DNA from: Epiperipatus broadwayi
Taxonomy: Eukaryota > Onychophora > Udeonychophora > Euonychophora > Peripatidae
Reading direction: 5' to 3'
Assembly: GCA_028023455.1 (NCBI GenBank)
Contig: JAQFVV010012396.1
Span: 5,808,085-5,872,084 of the forward strand
DNA: 64,000 bases
Under the pieces are notes generated by a model. That model was not told the DNA's origin. It searched no databases and worked only from the letters and a program-made list of their open reading frames with translations. Below, in pieces: positions 35,244 to 45,714 of this stretch. Each line of letters opens with the position of its first letter. The first letter of the stretch is position 1. A program made the position numbers and the translations under genes.

Positions 35244-36071
35244 CGTTTTTTGTAAGCTACCTTCTATTGTTTGTATGATCTTAGATCTTGATAAGCCCCC
35301 CACGCTCCTTTGTTTCAAGGTAACATTTTCTAAAAATAACTTTTACTTTTTTATTCTAAATTTCTTTCTTTAAACTTTGAATTTTATTAATTAAAAAAAG
35401 AAAGAGAAGGCCATCTTTAATTTGCCTTGAATGGGCTAATTAATTACAAACATACATTCTTTTAGAAAATGTTGGCAGGCTTATCTCAAAATAACAATCA
35501 TATGCCATATTTTAAAAGATTTTAAAAAGAAAAATATATTATTATTTCTTTTAATAACTAAGCATTTTATTTCAGCAGAATTTTGCATTAACTCATATAT
35601 ATATATGCTTGACGTATATATATGTTTGACTAATAGGTTTTAAAAGCAATTTTTATTAACAAAAATCTAATCTTAGAATGGAATTTATTTAAAACAAAAT
35701 ATTTAAATGCAATACAAATTTAATAAACATAATTAATTTTAGCTTTAATGCAAAACCCTGCTGATATTGGGCTATAAACTTAATTTATGTCTACTATACT
35801 AATTAAGTTTATAGGAGGCTGTGAAGCATGGATTGGACTTCAGATCCATTGCTTCATTTTCCAATAGTTAGTGAGCAAAAAAAATGTTAAAAAAAATGCT
35901 GTTGCTTCAGGTCAGAGGTAAAAATTTTGTGCCAGGTGAGTTCAAGCCTACTCTTTATTTGCTGTAATACTTAATTTGTTACTAACTATGGTCTTTCTTT
36001 TTCTTAATAATATAACTAACGGTTTATCCATAATTCAATCTTCTGTATCTTAAATTGAGTCCGTGTTGTTT

Positions 36072-36464
36072 TTAGTCTAACAAGTTATATTTATCTTTTT
36101 GCTTTCTAAATTTTCTGGGGTCTGGTGGTACATAAGGTTTTAAGTTTCTGTTTCTAATATTATACTCTTTTTTTAGGCTGAGATTATTTTTCCAAAACAA
36201 AACACTTATTCCACACTTCTTTTTTAACACGTGAGGGCCTTTATATATCGGAAAAAACTTTTTACTTCTCTCCGCACTATACTACTTGGCCTCAGATCTC
36301 TCAGCCACACTTGCTTCCTTTGCCTGAATTGATATTGGCAGTTTCATTTTGTCTTCCGATGCAGCACTGCCCGTCTTAATCATTCGCTTGTGATCTTTTG
36401 GTTTCCTAGTTGGTCTATTTTCTCCTCTTCCACTAAGATTTTGATTTTGAAGACCTGAAGACAT
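36072..36464 (-). pseudogene. Integrase C-terminus-like remnant (Gypsy-type pol tail)
   Basis: The minus strand from 36,464 encodes a basic, Gln/Lys-rich stretch ending ASVAERSEAK and a stop at 36,282. It reads on in frame as YSAERSKKFFPIYKGPHVLKK and later NRNLKPYVPPDPRKF, to a stop at 36,072. The order F-P-x-Y-x-G-P, then a short spacer, then LKPY is what the C-terminal domain of Gypsy/retrovirus-type integrases shows just before the end of pol. The position, ahead of the 3' LTR, also fits. The upstream catalytic core (HHCC zinc finger, DDE) is absent. One in-frame stop and the missing core make it non-functional. The call rests on motif memory and could be checked by profile search. Confidence 0.5.
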
Positions 36465-36688
36465 GCTGTACCATACTGCAAACGTATTGGAATAGCTCCA
36501 GTCAAGTTACTCATTCTATTATTAAAGTGTTGTCCCATCTTTTCAGTTTCATTTACCAAATCCAAAGTCTGAAGAGACATTGTGCTCTTGCCATCCTTTA
36601 TGATCTGACAATTTTCTTTTCCACTTTGCCTTTCATGTTTGACTGAGAAGCCCAAGTGGTGAATATCTTTACATGCTTCTTCATCAAT

Positions 36689-37009
36689 CTATGATTTAAC
36701 CTGAATGTCACCTTGCTCTTGTTGGTATTGTCCCTTTTCCTGATTATCATCATCTGGTAATACTTTTGTTACAATACTAGTCTGTTTTTGATAGATTTCC
36801 ATGTTTTTCTTCAAACGACTCAATCTTTGTGATGTAATTTTCATAACCTTTTGGAACATGGTCATCATCATTTTTGTTTCTTCCCTCATTTCTTTGATGA
36901 GAGCTTCCAAGTTATACTTTTGATCATTATGAGTACATGTTGCCATATTTGGAAGGTTGAGCACTACCTTCTCACTGTCATAAACTTCGCCTCTCTTCTG
37001 TTCTTCCAT
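36689..37009 (-). pseudogene. Coiled-coil ORF inside the LTR element (gag-like?)
   Basis: A 106-codon ORF whose middle (about residues 30-70: NLEALIKEMREETKMMMTMF, then QKVMKITSQRLSRLKKNMEI) has the heptad pattern of a coiled coil. The tail is acidic and Gln-rich. It has no zinc knuckle and matches no family I can name. It lies upstream, in the element's direction, of the integrase-like tail, where the start of gag would be if the middle of gag-pol had been deleted. A second frame (36,380-36,655) continues the open sequence. Coding status is uncertain. Confidence 0.4.
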
Positions 37010-37860
37010 TTTTGCCTAATATTGGCTATTTTGTTATATAACAATCCCACCTTATTTGTAAAATGTATTTGTCTTTTTATAAACAATCTAGATAAGTATA
37101 TTTTATCACATGTATCTAGGAGCTATATCCTTCTGTATATCAAAAAAAAAATTTTACTTCTTTCTAAAATAAGTCAGTATTCTAAGTTCCAACTATATGT
37201 TTTATTTATATGTTTTCAGAAATTAACTTTGCCTACCTCACGAGGGCCTATCTTAAATCTATGCCTATATGTATCTGTTTGTACAAAAAAAAAATCCTGC
37301 CGTGTCTGATTTTTAATATTTATACTACATATTATTCTCCTCACTTTACTTTATTTATTGTTATATTTCATTAAAATGTCATTACTAAGTTATCACAATA
37401 TAATTAAAATAATACACTTACAGCTTGACCTGGCTTTCTCTGACACCTGAAACAACTAAAAAATGCACTTAGATTAATATACAAGTAAGTATATATATAT
37501 ATTAAAAGGAATATGTGAGCAAAAATATACATAAGTCATGTTTAAAAATTATTTTGGCTCACTACGCATACATTTTTATTTTGATCATCTACCTCCTATG
37601 GTTTGTTTATTTGTAATCCGATGTGAGAGTTTGCACTTGCCAACAAATTTATTTGATAAGGGCACCAGTCGACAAGACAATGGCCATATCAAATATACAT
37701 ATTAATGGATAATGATCCAAGCACACATTGATAATGTTTATAAAGTTTAAATGCGATTAAAATTTATTTTGATTTTCACTTTTAAAAAAATCTCTGCATG
37801 AATAAGTAAATACTATTTTAAATGACAATATTAATTAAGTCTAAGACATATAACAACTAA

Positions 37861-38060
37861 GTAAAGTAATTTGTCTGATCTGGGTTCGAAACCAGTTACC
37901 ATTTTGGTCAAGACAGAAAAAAATCAATTTAAACAGCCTAAAGTATGATTAACAAAACAAAATATACACAAAAAAAATAAAAATAAAAGTAAAATCCAAA
38001 TTATGAACCTGGGATCAAAACCAACTACCATTTTGGTCACAATCCGAAATAGATTAACAA
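37861..38060 (+). repeat. Two ~135-bp direct repeats with a B-box-like motif
   Basis: GATCTGGGTTCGAAACCAGT followed by TACCATTTTGGTCA lies at about 37,878-37,911. A diverged copy, ACCTGGGATCAAAACCAACT followed by ACCATTTTGGTCAC, lies at about 38,008-38,041. The first contains a perfect RNA polymerase III B box (GGTTCGAAACC). It sits in the element's long leader. Read on the minus strand it also resembles a tRNA-primer-binding sequence (TGGTAACTGGTTTCGAAC), but it is far from the LTR. Confidence 0.6.
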
Positions 38061-38299
38061 TCATCAAGCAATTTTACAGAATCACGCATTGAGATCAAAA
38101 ACTGTTTAAAAAAACATTTATATAAAAACGGGTTTTACCGATCTATAAACAAAATGTATACCATATACACCCATATATATGAATATATACTTCACTAAAT
38201 ACACATATATATGACTACATATAAATATACAAACAGATATACCTATAAAAATATTTTTTTTCTTATCATGTACATGATTTTATTAGAAACATTTGTCAT

Positions 38300-38515
38300 A
38301 TTGCAGACCGCATACTCCTATTATTTCAGGCTAGTAACTGCTGGTCGCAAATATAACATGAAAACAATGATTGCAGATGTAGACCTATTATTTCAGGCTA
38401 CTCGGCAATTGAGAACTCTACAGTGTAAGGGGTCTTCACCTAAAATGGTTACTAAAACACAAGGGTTTCACCTAATGGTTACTCAAAGGGTCTTCACTTA
38501 ACGGTTACTCAATAA
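38300..38515. repeat. Short imperfect tandem repeats in the LTR element leader
   Basis: CTATTATTTCAGGCTA occurs at about 38,318 and 38,386. Downstream, three units of about 27-33 bp read GGGTCTTCACCTAAAATGGT, then GGGTTTCACCTAATGGTTAC, then GGGTCTTCACTTAACGGTTA (about 38,430-38,510). The first and third units match best. Non-coding. Confidence 0.8.
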
Positions 38516-38869
38516 ATGATTCAATAGCATAATCCAAATTGAGAAAAAAAAAATCTTAACTAAAGGTGGCTGACATATATGTTACACAAAAACTACTTTA
38601 ATATATATATATTAAGATGAACACTTATATATATATTTATTATTTCAGACGTTGAAAATTAAATTTGAATTTATTAAAACAAAACTTATATATATATTTG
38701 TGAGGAAACGTAACTGCAAAATATTTAAAAGTGAAAAAAAAAATTTTGTATGATTAAAATTATTCATTAAAGAAACGAAATGCAGAGAAAGTGAAAAAAA
38801 TATTTGCTAACACTGTACATTGACACGTGTTACTTTGAACTTATCAAAACTTAGATCTCAGAAAAAATG

Positions 38870-39769
38870 TTTATTAATGGAAAAATGTTATCTATTAGAT
38901 CTTTACAAAAATTTATACAAACGGAAAAAAAAATTCTATTATCTATTTGTACTTTTACTAAAATATTAACACACCGAAGATATACTATAATTCAAAAAAC
39001 ATTATTTTTTCAAAACTTCTCATTTTTAAGCAATACTAAATAACATAAAGTACGAAAGCTATTTTAAGGGAGGGCAAGTGGGTATTTATTTGACACTTCT
39101 GCCACATTAAAGCTATATACTTTATATGACAAAAATATCATGACTGGCCATAACAAAACTACTAATTAGGTAAAAAAAATTTGCTATAACTCTGAAATTT
39201 ATTCCTATATATTCACTAAAAAAAAAAAACTAACGGAATGTTAACTTTTTAAATATAAAATATTCATTTCATATATACTAAACTCAGGAAAAATTTTTTT
39301 TACCTTATGACACATTTAACTTGTTAATTAATTTAAAAAAATTACATTTGGCTCACATTAGGAAACAAAACTCGGAAAAATTATACTTATATTTTTATAT
39401 AACTATATTAGACTAAACCAAACTTCTCAGGGTACTAATTTTTTTTAAAAAAAAAAAATGGCATTCGTTCCACGGCAACAAAATGCGGGAAAAACTTTTA
39501 CATATATTTATTCTCTCATGTTATTTAAAAACATTATATATGCGTACAAATCTGGGAAAAAATTCTACATATATATTATTATTTAAAACATAAATGCTGC
39601 CTACAGGGTGTGGGGTTTATTAAATCGATGCCCCAAATGATTGGGCAGCCAAAATGCGGAAAAAAAAATTTATACATCTACCTATATTTTCAAATACCCT
39701 ATTCCTATTCTTCCAAAAAAATAAAATTCAGCCCACATTAAGTCAACAGAATGCGGAAAAAAAATTTAC
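38870..39769 (-). repeat. Degenerate repeats with oligo-pyrimidine cores next to the 5' LTR
   Basis: The plus-strand motif GCGGAAAAAAAATT (or CGGAAAA, GGGAAAAA variants) recurs about every 70-110 bp, roughly at 38,925, 39,290, 39,375, 39,490, 39,557, 39,657 and 39,754. The last copy is directly beside the LTR at 39,770. On the plus strand the last copy looks like a polypurine tract, which conflicts with the minus-strand orientation set by the promoter. Seen directly: the repetition. Its role is unknown. Confidence 0.6.
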
Positions 39770-41929
39770 TGTGACAGTCAGATGATGTATGTTGGTTTAA
39801 CCCAGTTTGAATACTAGGCGAAAGTACCTCGAGGCCACCCATATGTGAGATATTAAATCAAGAATACTATGACCTCTACCCTATTCGCCTATTCTTGAGG
39901 CTAACTACGAACCAACAATATTATCTGAGACATGCATAAATTATTTTCTCATCTGGCCACAAAGCTTAGCATCAGGGGAGAGACATGGATGGGAACACTT
40001 ATGGAGCTAAATAGTTAAATGTGCAAAAGTACTAAGAAATATGTGTTTTGCGTGCCTGGATCATTGAAAAGTAAAATAAAGCATTTAAAATAAAATTAAA
40101 AAAACTGAAGTTTTTTAGTTAAATAAGGTATTTAATTAATGACTTTAAAATATTAATAATGATTAATGGCCTCCGCTATTCCCCTAAATTAATGAAACAA
40201 ACTAATTAGACAATAAAAACAGATTAAACTATATATTTTTGCGGTCTAGGTCTTTTCTTCCCAATTTTAATAAAATTGTCAACTCGAATCTTCTCGATAA
40301 AGTACAATAATAAAAATCTTTTGCAAAGCATTTTCTAATTGCTTTGCGCTAAAAACAGAGTTTAAAAATTATTTAAGACGTATATAGCTAAATCACATAT
40401 ACGTAATAAGCTAATGGTGGACAAAAGAGGCATTATCGAGGAGATCAAGTTGGCAAACAAAGGAAACTTACTCGTATGGAATTTAGAAACATAAATAAAA
40501 TTGGAAAGAGATTTGAAATAAAAAATTAACTTTTAAACTTAACCGCAATGGAATACAAAATATTTATACGTTAGTAATGAAGAATAGCGAAGAAAAAAGG
40601 GTTAAATATATAGATAAATGATCACGCAATATATATATCTAAGACTACTCTAATAAAAATGGTTACATAACAAATATAATTAAATACAACATTTCAGAAA
40701 TATAATTCAATGAAGCAATTAGGAAAGGTATGAACAAAAAAGGGTAGAGAGTAAATAGTTCAATGAGGAGAGATATGATTACTGTCCTGGTTCCTTGCTC
40801 CTGTTGGGCGGCATCGTGGCTTGATCTGACCATCAATAGGTATTTGTCTGGACAAGGAAAATGGAAATAAGTAGCATGCTTTTACAAAAAGTCCTACAGA
40901 CACAACACAGAGTTCAGATTACTTAGGTGGACACTATGGCATTTTGATGGTATTTAGGGCCTCAACAGCAGGCAAAGCTTCGCCTAACCACCTAGCATGG
41001 TAGAATCCATCAAATTCATATGATTTTTAGCTTGTAGCATGTTCAAACTTCTTCGTGATTTTGAAGATGACAGTTGAATAACTTTTGGAGCAAAATGGAA
41101 ATGAGAAGCAAAATCTGGGAGGTTCAAAGCACAGGAAAAATCTGCATGAATTCTTTACAGAGAAATCTCAGCAAGCAAAAGCAAAATCTGACAAAAGCAA
41201 GCACAAGAAAAAGCCTCCAGAGAAATCTGAATGAAATCTCCAAAGGGAAATCTGACTGCAATCTTCAAAAGGAAAATCTGAATGCCAAGTCTTTTGTTCT
41301 CTCTCCTATTTATACATTTTTTTGTAAGCTACCTTCTATTGTTTGTACGATCTTAGATCTTGATAAGCCCTTCATGCTCCTTTGTTTCAAGGTAACATTT
41401 TCTAAAAATAACTTTTACTTTTTTATTCTAAATTTCTTTCTTTAAAGTTTGAATTTTTATTAATTAAAACAAGAAAGAGAAGGCCATCTTTAATTTGCCT
41501 TGAATGGGCTAATTAATTACAAACATACATTCTTTTAGAAAATGTTGGCAGGCTTATCTCAAAATAACAATCATATGCCATATTTTAAAAGATTTTAAAA
41601 AGAAAAATATATTATTATTTCTTTTAATAACTAAGCATTTTATTTCAGCAGAATTTTGCATTAACTCATATATATATACACTTGACGTATATATATGTTT
41701 GACTAATAGGTTTTACAAGCAATTTTTATTAACAGAAATCTAATCTTAGAATGGAATTTATTTAAAACAAAATATTTAAATGCAATACAAATTTAATAAA
41801 CATAATTAATTTTAGCTTTAATGCAAAACCCTGCTGATATTGGACTATAAACTTAATTCTGGTCTACAATATTAATTAAGTTTATAGGAGGCTGTGACTC
41901 ATGGATTGGACTTCAGATCCATTGCTTCA
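39770..41929 (-). repeat. 5' LTR of the retrotransposon
   Basis: A 2,160-bp partner of 33,697-35,856 with the same ends. Substitutions are denser in the first ~120 bases of the plus-strand orientation (for example CTAGGCGAAAGTACCTCGAG against CTAAGAAAAAGTACTTTGAG). A 123-codon ORF at 41,074-41,445 is the counterpart of the incidental ORF in the other LTR, extended by a small indel. Confidence 0.93.
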
Positions 41930-41933
41930 ATAC

Positions 41934-42620
41934 ATATATGACAATTGTATACACATGCTATATAAATCACAATAAGTGCCTCGAAGTGTACCAAAATAAT
42001 AATAAGATCTATACAACCTGTTATACTGTTCCTAAATTTACTTTTACACATGTGGAGGTAAACATCTCCACAAGGTTAAGTGAAGAAGGAAGCTGACTGG
42101 AGCATCCAAGGAAATGGTACATCTGCCTTTCAGCAGCTTCACTTTGCAAGTGTCCTGTCTTAGTTTATTCTAGATCTTTTTCACATTCCTTGTTTTTAGA
42201 GTTGACTCCCTTGATTGGCCATCTGCTGTCCATGTGGTAGTCATCTCTTGAATTATCATATTCGATCCCTGATCAAATAATGCAATTACCTTAGAATTGT
42301 CTATTTTAAGAAAGGTTTCTATTATCATTAAATCTGATTAGGAACTAAACATTAAGGTTTGCAATGACTTTGTTTACTTTATCTTAATCCTTTGCTTGAA
42401 TTCGTCTAACTTTCTTGATAAGTTAGTTTATAGTTTGTCCATTAATTCAACTATTTAATTAGATTAATTGCTTTTATAAAATATTATGAATGCCATTGAC
42501 ATCCATGCACAGACATTTAGTTTACTATTATAATATCATTTATAATACTTATTTTGTGTATATATATATAAATATACACACACATTTAGTAATCCATTTA
42601 GTTTTACAATTATAACATTA
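41934..42620. other. Spacer between LTR element and Helitron, no feature
   Basis: AT-rich sequence without ORF or recognisable repeat. Short ATATACACACACATTTAG-like blocks near 42,560-42,600 reappear as two diverged copies at 44,180-44,300. Confidence 0.5.
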
Positions 42621-42712
42621 CTAGCCGTACCGGGCCACATGTTGCTGTGGCTCAGTCTGGTTAAATGGAAAAGAAAGAAAAGAGAAAGCACACATTTATA
42701 ATATGTTTAATT

Positions 42713-43410
42713 TCACAGTGCTTGTGGGTTAACAATATTTTTTGTTGTTCCATTATCTATGCAGATATATAGATTGTCTGGTTTGCCGAATCTAAAACAT
42801 GTGAGAAGCAATCTGTGTCTAGATCTAAACTGCACAATTCTAAAGATTGGCCCTGAGCTTTGTTGATAGTGATTGCAAATTCCAATTGAATTGGGAATTG
42901 CAATCTCTTAAATTAAAATGGCATATCCATTGGAATGTGAGGATTGGCCATGAGCTTTGTTGATGGTGATTGAAAATGCAAATCGACTTGGGAATTGCAA
43001 TCTCTTAAATGGAAATGGCATATCTGTTGGAATCATAGGAATGCGAGGAATGAGGACATCTTTATCTTTGAATGGTCCTGTCAAGATTGTTGCTTCTACA
43101 ACATTGCTCATTATTTTTTTTACTGCAAGGCACATGTCGTTGCAAAGCTTTGGCTGGTTGATATTTCGCAACGTGATAATTGGCATACCAATTTTCAATT
43201 GCAGTATGTATGGTAGCATCCCTGGCAGATCGAGTGAATTCAAAAATTCTGTTGAATAATTAACCACTTCATCTGCTTTCACAACAGTGCCAACAGACTT
43301 GTATGTGACTGCCTCGTTTTGAATGTTAGACTGAATAATATTGTTAAGTTCATAGACATCTTTGTTTTTGGCCGCAAGAATAGCTCATTTACTCAGCCAA
43401 TCATGATTCT
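42713..43410 (-). pseudogene. C-terminal part of a Helitron Pif1-like helicase
   Basis: The minus strand reads AILAAKNKDVYELNNIIQ, YSTEFLNSLDLPGMLPYILQ, LKIGMPIITLRNINQPKLCN, VEATILTGPFKDKDVLIPRI and PMIPTDMPF.FKRLQFP. TINKAHGQS follows (late SF1B helicase motif, normally INKAQGQS). This is the familiar Helitron helicase C-terminal block. A ~100-bp tandem duplication then repeats the motif as INKAQGQSLELCSLDLDTDC (about 42,810-42,900). The end reads FGKPDNLYICIDN and TKNIVNPQAL, with a stop at 42,713-42,715. Breaks: one stop before AILAA, the duplication, and a short deletion and frame change after CFSH, where the family has a GQLYVACSR segment. It normally unwinds DNA during rolling-circle transposition; this copy lacks the ATPase N-terminal half and is dead. 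Confidence 0.9.
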
Positions 43411-43550
43411 TATAAAATTGCAAAACATTAACAAAGGAAAAAACACAAACTAAAAAACAAAGAAAAAAATAAAAAATATGAACGAAATATTTCAATTCAA
43501 ACGCAGCCAATCAGATCAATCGACACAGCTCAATTCCACTGCCAATTGCA

Positions 43551-44095
43551 CTGAAAAATAGTTTTAAAAACGAAATGAAAAACAATGAAAAAAATAAACT
43601 ATACTCATGAAATTACCTGTCACAGGTGTGACATCTATATAATAGTACGTATATAATTAGTAGATATATAAAAACATGTGCGTATTCGAATGCAATGTTG
43701 TGTCAAAATTTCAAAGCAATCTGTGCATTGAAAAATAAGAAAAACAATTAAAAAACGAAATGAAAAACAATGAAAAAAATAAACTATTATCATGAAATTA
43801 CCTGTCATAGGTGTGATATCGATATAATATGAGGGATATAAATAGTAGGTATATAAAAACATGCGCACATTCGAATGCAAAGTTGTGTCAAAATTTCAAA
43901 GCTATCGGTGCACTGAAAAATAAGAAAAACAGTTTAAAAAAGGAAATGAAAAACAATGAAAAAAATAAACTATTCTCACGAAATTATCTGTCACAGGTGT
44001 GATATCTATATAATAGGAGGTATATAAATAGAAGGTATATAAAAATATGCGCGTATTCGAATGCAACGTTGTGTCAAAATTTCAAAGAAATCTGT
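43551..44095. repeat. Three ~180-bp tandem repeats within the Helitron
   Basis: Units start near 43,551, 43,729 and 43,913. Each has ACGAAATGAAAAACAATGAA or its variant, AATTACCTGTCACAGGTGTG, a TATAAAAACATG(T/C)GC segment and TTGTGTCAAAATTTCAAAG. The third copy ends near 44,095, about 60 bp before the 5' terminus. Non-coding. Such arrays are common inside Helitron derivatives. Confidence 0.92.
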
Positions 44096-44861
44096 GAAGA
44101 ACTTTCAGAGATTTAAGATTTTGAACAAACGAACAATTACATTTTTATTTATATAGATTTAACTAATAATTTTTATTTTGTATATACATAAATATACACA
44201 CACATTTAACAATCCATTTAGTTTTCCAGTTATAATATTATTTAACTAATAATACTTATTTTGTGTATACGTAAATATACACGCACATTTAGCAGTACGA
44301 TTTCAATTTTATTCATTAAATTAATAGTTTTAACTCTAAAAAACATTGTACTAAATTGATTACTATGTATTTTTTTTTACAATATTTTCATATACTCTTT
44401 TATACTTGTTTTACCTTCTGAACATTCTTCTTATATTTACAGTTCAACTTAACAATAATTAATTATTTTCAATGTTGCTTTCGTAGAGCAATGTGTAAAA
44501 TTATTATTAAAAAGATTTGCTCGTTCTAAAGAAGATTCATGGCTATGAAAACTATCTCTCAATGATCACATGATTGGGCAATAAGGAAATAATTGGCCAT
44601 TATCAATTGATAGCTTGCTATTGCTTTTCATCAAACTCATCTACTGTAAAAATATTATTAAAAAGGCATAAATGGTAAGGTGTTTACACTATAAAGATCT
44701 AATTTATAATGTAAACATATGAAGAACTGTATCTCAATATATTTAATATAAAATAATTTTTCAGTCTCGTAAAAAATAAAAATATAATCGCTTTTTTTTT
44801 TTGCTTATAATGTTCAGATTATTTGTATTTTAATAACTTTTATCATAACTTTAAAATTAAT

Positions 44862-44950
44862 ACATTGTACAGGCTTAAACCTGCATTTATATACGTAATA
44901 TATGCGGGATTCGAACTCAGACTTTCATACGACCCACTACTCTCAATGCC
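44862..44950 (-). repeat. SINE head fragment, head type A
   Basis: Matches the head of the 26-28 kb family (ACATTGTACAGGCTTAAACC, ATGCGGGATTCGAACTCAGA, ACCCACTACTCTCAATGCC) and stops abruptly after it. Minus-strand B box: GAGTTCGAATCCCG. Confidence 0.85.
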
Positions 44951-45710
44951 TTTAAAACAAACTCAAACAAATTATTAATCTATCGTATATGGTATGAATT
45001 AAATAGTACAAATATAATATATTATTAAAGAATAAAGTTTTAATTTCTAAGCATGGAATCAGTTTAGTGCAATTACCCTTCACTGTTAAAGCTATCAATG
45101 TAACAGATAAAAATGAAATCATTTTCATCAATTTTCCACTCTTATACGGATGTTTAGATAGGATAATAACATCAATGAGCATGAAATTTAATTAGCAAAA
45201 ATTTAAAAAATTATTTCTCTAATAATGTAATACTCAGAGAACTTGAGTGAACAAGTTAATATGAAAAGATATGCCAAAACAAAATTAGATTAATAGCACT
45301 AACCTAGCTTTTGACAAATTTACTCCAGAATCATACTGAAGAATAACACCACCCAGTTTAGTAGCCCAAATATATGGTGGTTGCAATATGAAAATTTGTC
45401 CCAGTATGTAAATTATATGTTTCATTTCTTTGATAGTGAAATGCAAATCTTTTCTGTTTATCGAATTCAGGTCCCCTGCTATCACCCATACTTCTTTAAA
45501 TTTTATTTTTCTATCATTCCTCTCTGTGTACATTGTTTTAACATTAGAGGGAGTGAACAGCAACAAACGGAATAACGAAAGTTAACCAGCATTGCATAAA
45601 TAATATTATATGTATGAAAGAAAACAAATGCAACAGATTAGTCCTGGTAAATGGGGGTGAATTGGACCTTAAAATGAATGCACAAATTGCAAATTTAAAA
45701 TATGAAAACA
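44951..45710. other. No recognisable feature
   Basis: Two ORFs under 100 codons are open here. The minus-strand one at 45,285-45,566 has no family match I can defend. No repeat seen. Confidence 0.5.
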
Positions 45711-45714
45711 TCAC

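Larger units (their letters stand above)
33697..35856 (-). repeat. 3' LTR of the retrotransposon
   Basis: A 2,160-bp copy running (plus strand) from TGTGACAGTCAGATG to CCATTGCTTCA. It is nearly collinear with 39,770-41,929, with only scattered substitutions and a few small indels. Read in the element's direction it carries a TATA box and initiator and a tRNA-like module near its end. It contains a 91-codon Lys/Asn/Ser-rich ORF on the opposite strand (35,003-35,278), which I consider incidental. Confidence 0.93.
33697..41929 (-). mobile_element. LTR retrotransposon with 2.16-kb LTRs, internally deleted
   Basis: Complete insertion of about 8.23 kb bounded by two long direct repeats with TG...CA ends, and flanked by a perfect 4-bp duplication, ATAC (33,693-33,696 and 41,930-41,933). 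The internal part is only about 3.9 kb, too short for gag plus pol. It keeps only a coiled-coil ORF and an integrase-C-terminus-like ORF on the minus strand. The LTR promoter also faces the minus strand, so the 5' LTR is 39,770-41,929. I see no reverse transcriptase or protease. It is a non-autonomous deletion derivative, Gypsy-like by its integrase tail and 4-bp duplication. No TGG-type primer-binding site directly follows the 5' LTR, which is odd. The two LTRs differ at scattered sites, so the insertion is not brand new. Confidence 0.88.
42621..44157 (-). mobile_element. Helitron, internally deleted, both termini present
   Basis: On the minus strand the element begins TCTATATAAATAAAAATG (5' TC) at 44,157. 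It ends at 42,621 with CTAG (the CTRR terminus), preceded by a hairpin with stem GCCACA/TGTGGC and a 6-base loop (42,634-42,651). The insertion lies between a flanking A (5' side) and T (3' side), as expected for Helitrons. It keeps only the C-terminal part of the helicase and has three ~180-bp repeats in its 5' half. The Rep nuclease domain is missing. It is therefore a non-autonomous derivative about 1.5 kb long. Confidence 0.9.

Noticed and set aside
35003-35278. Lys/Asn-rich ORF present in both LTRs
   Set aside because: It runs antisense to the LTR promoter, in a purine-rich stretch with internal short repeats; its end differs between copies through an indel. Likely incidental.
37878-37911. 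Primer-binding site of the LTR element
   Set aside because: The minus-strand TGGTAACTGGTTTCGAAC looks right but lies about 1.9 kb from the 5' LTR and is part of a direct repeat.
42957-43259. 100-codon plus-strand ORF over the Helitron
   Set aside because: Shadow of the minus-strand helicase, which has clear family motifs.
45285-45566. 93-codon minus-strand ORF
   Set aside because: No recognisable motif, no neighbouring element; retained only as a note, not as a gene.
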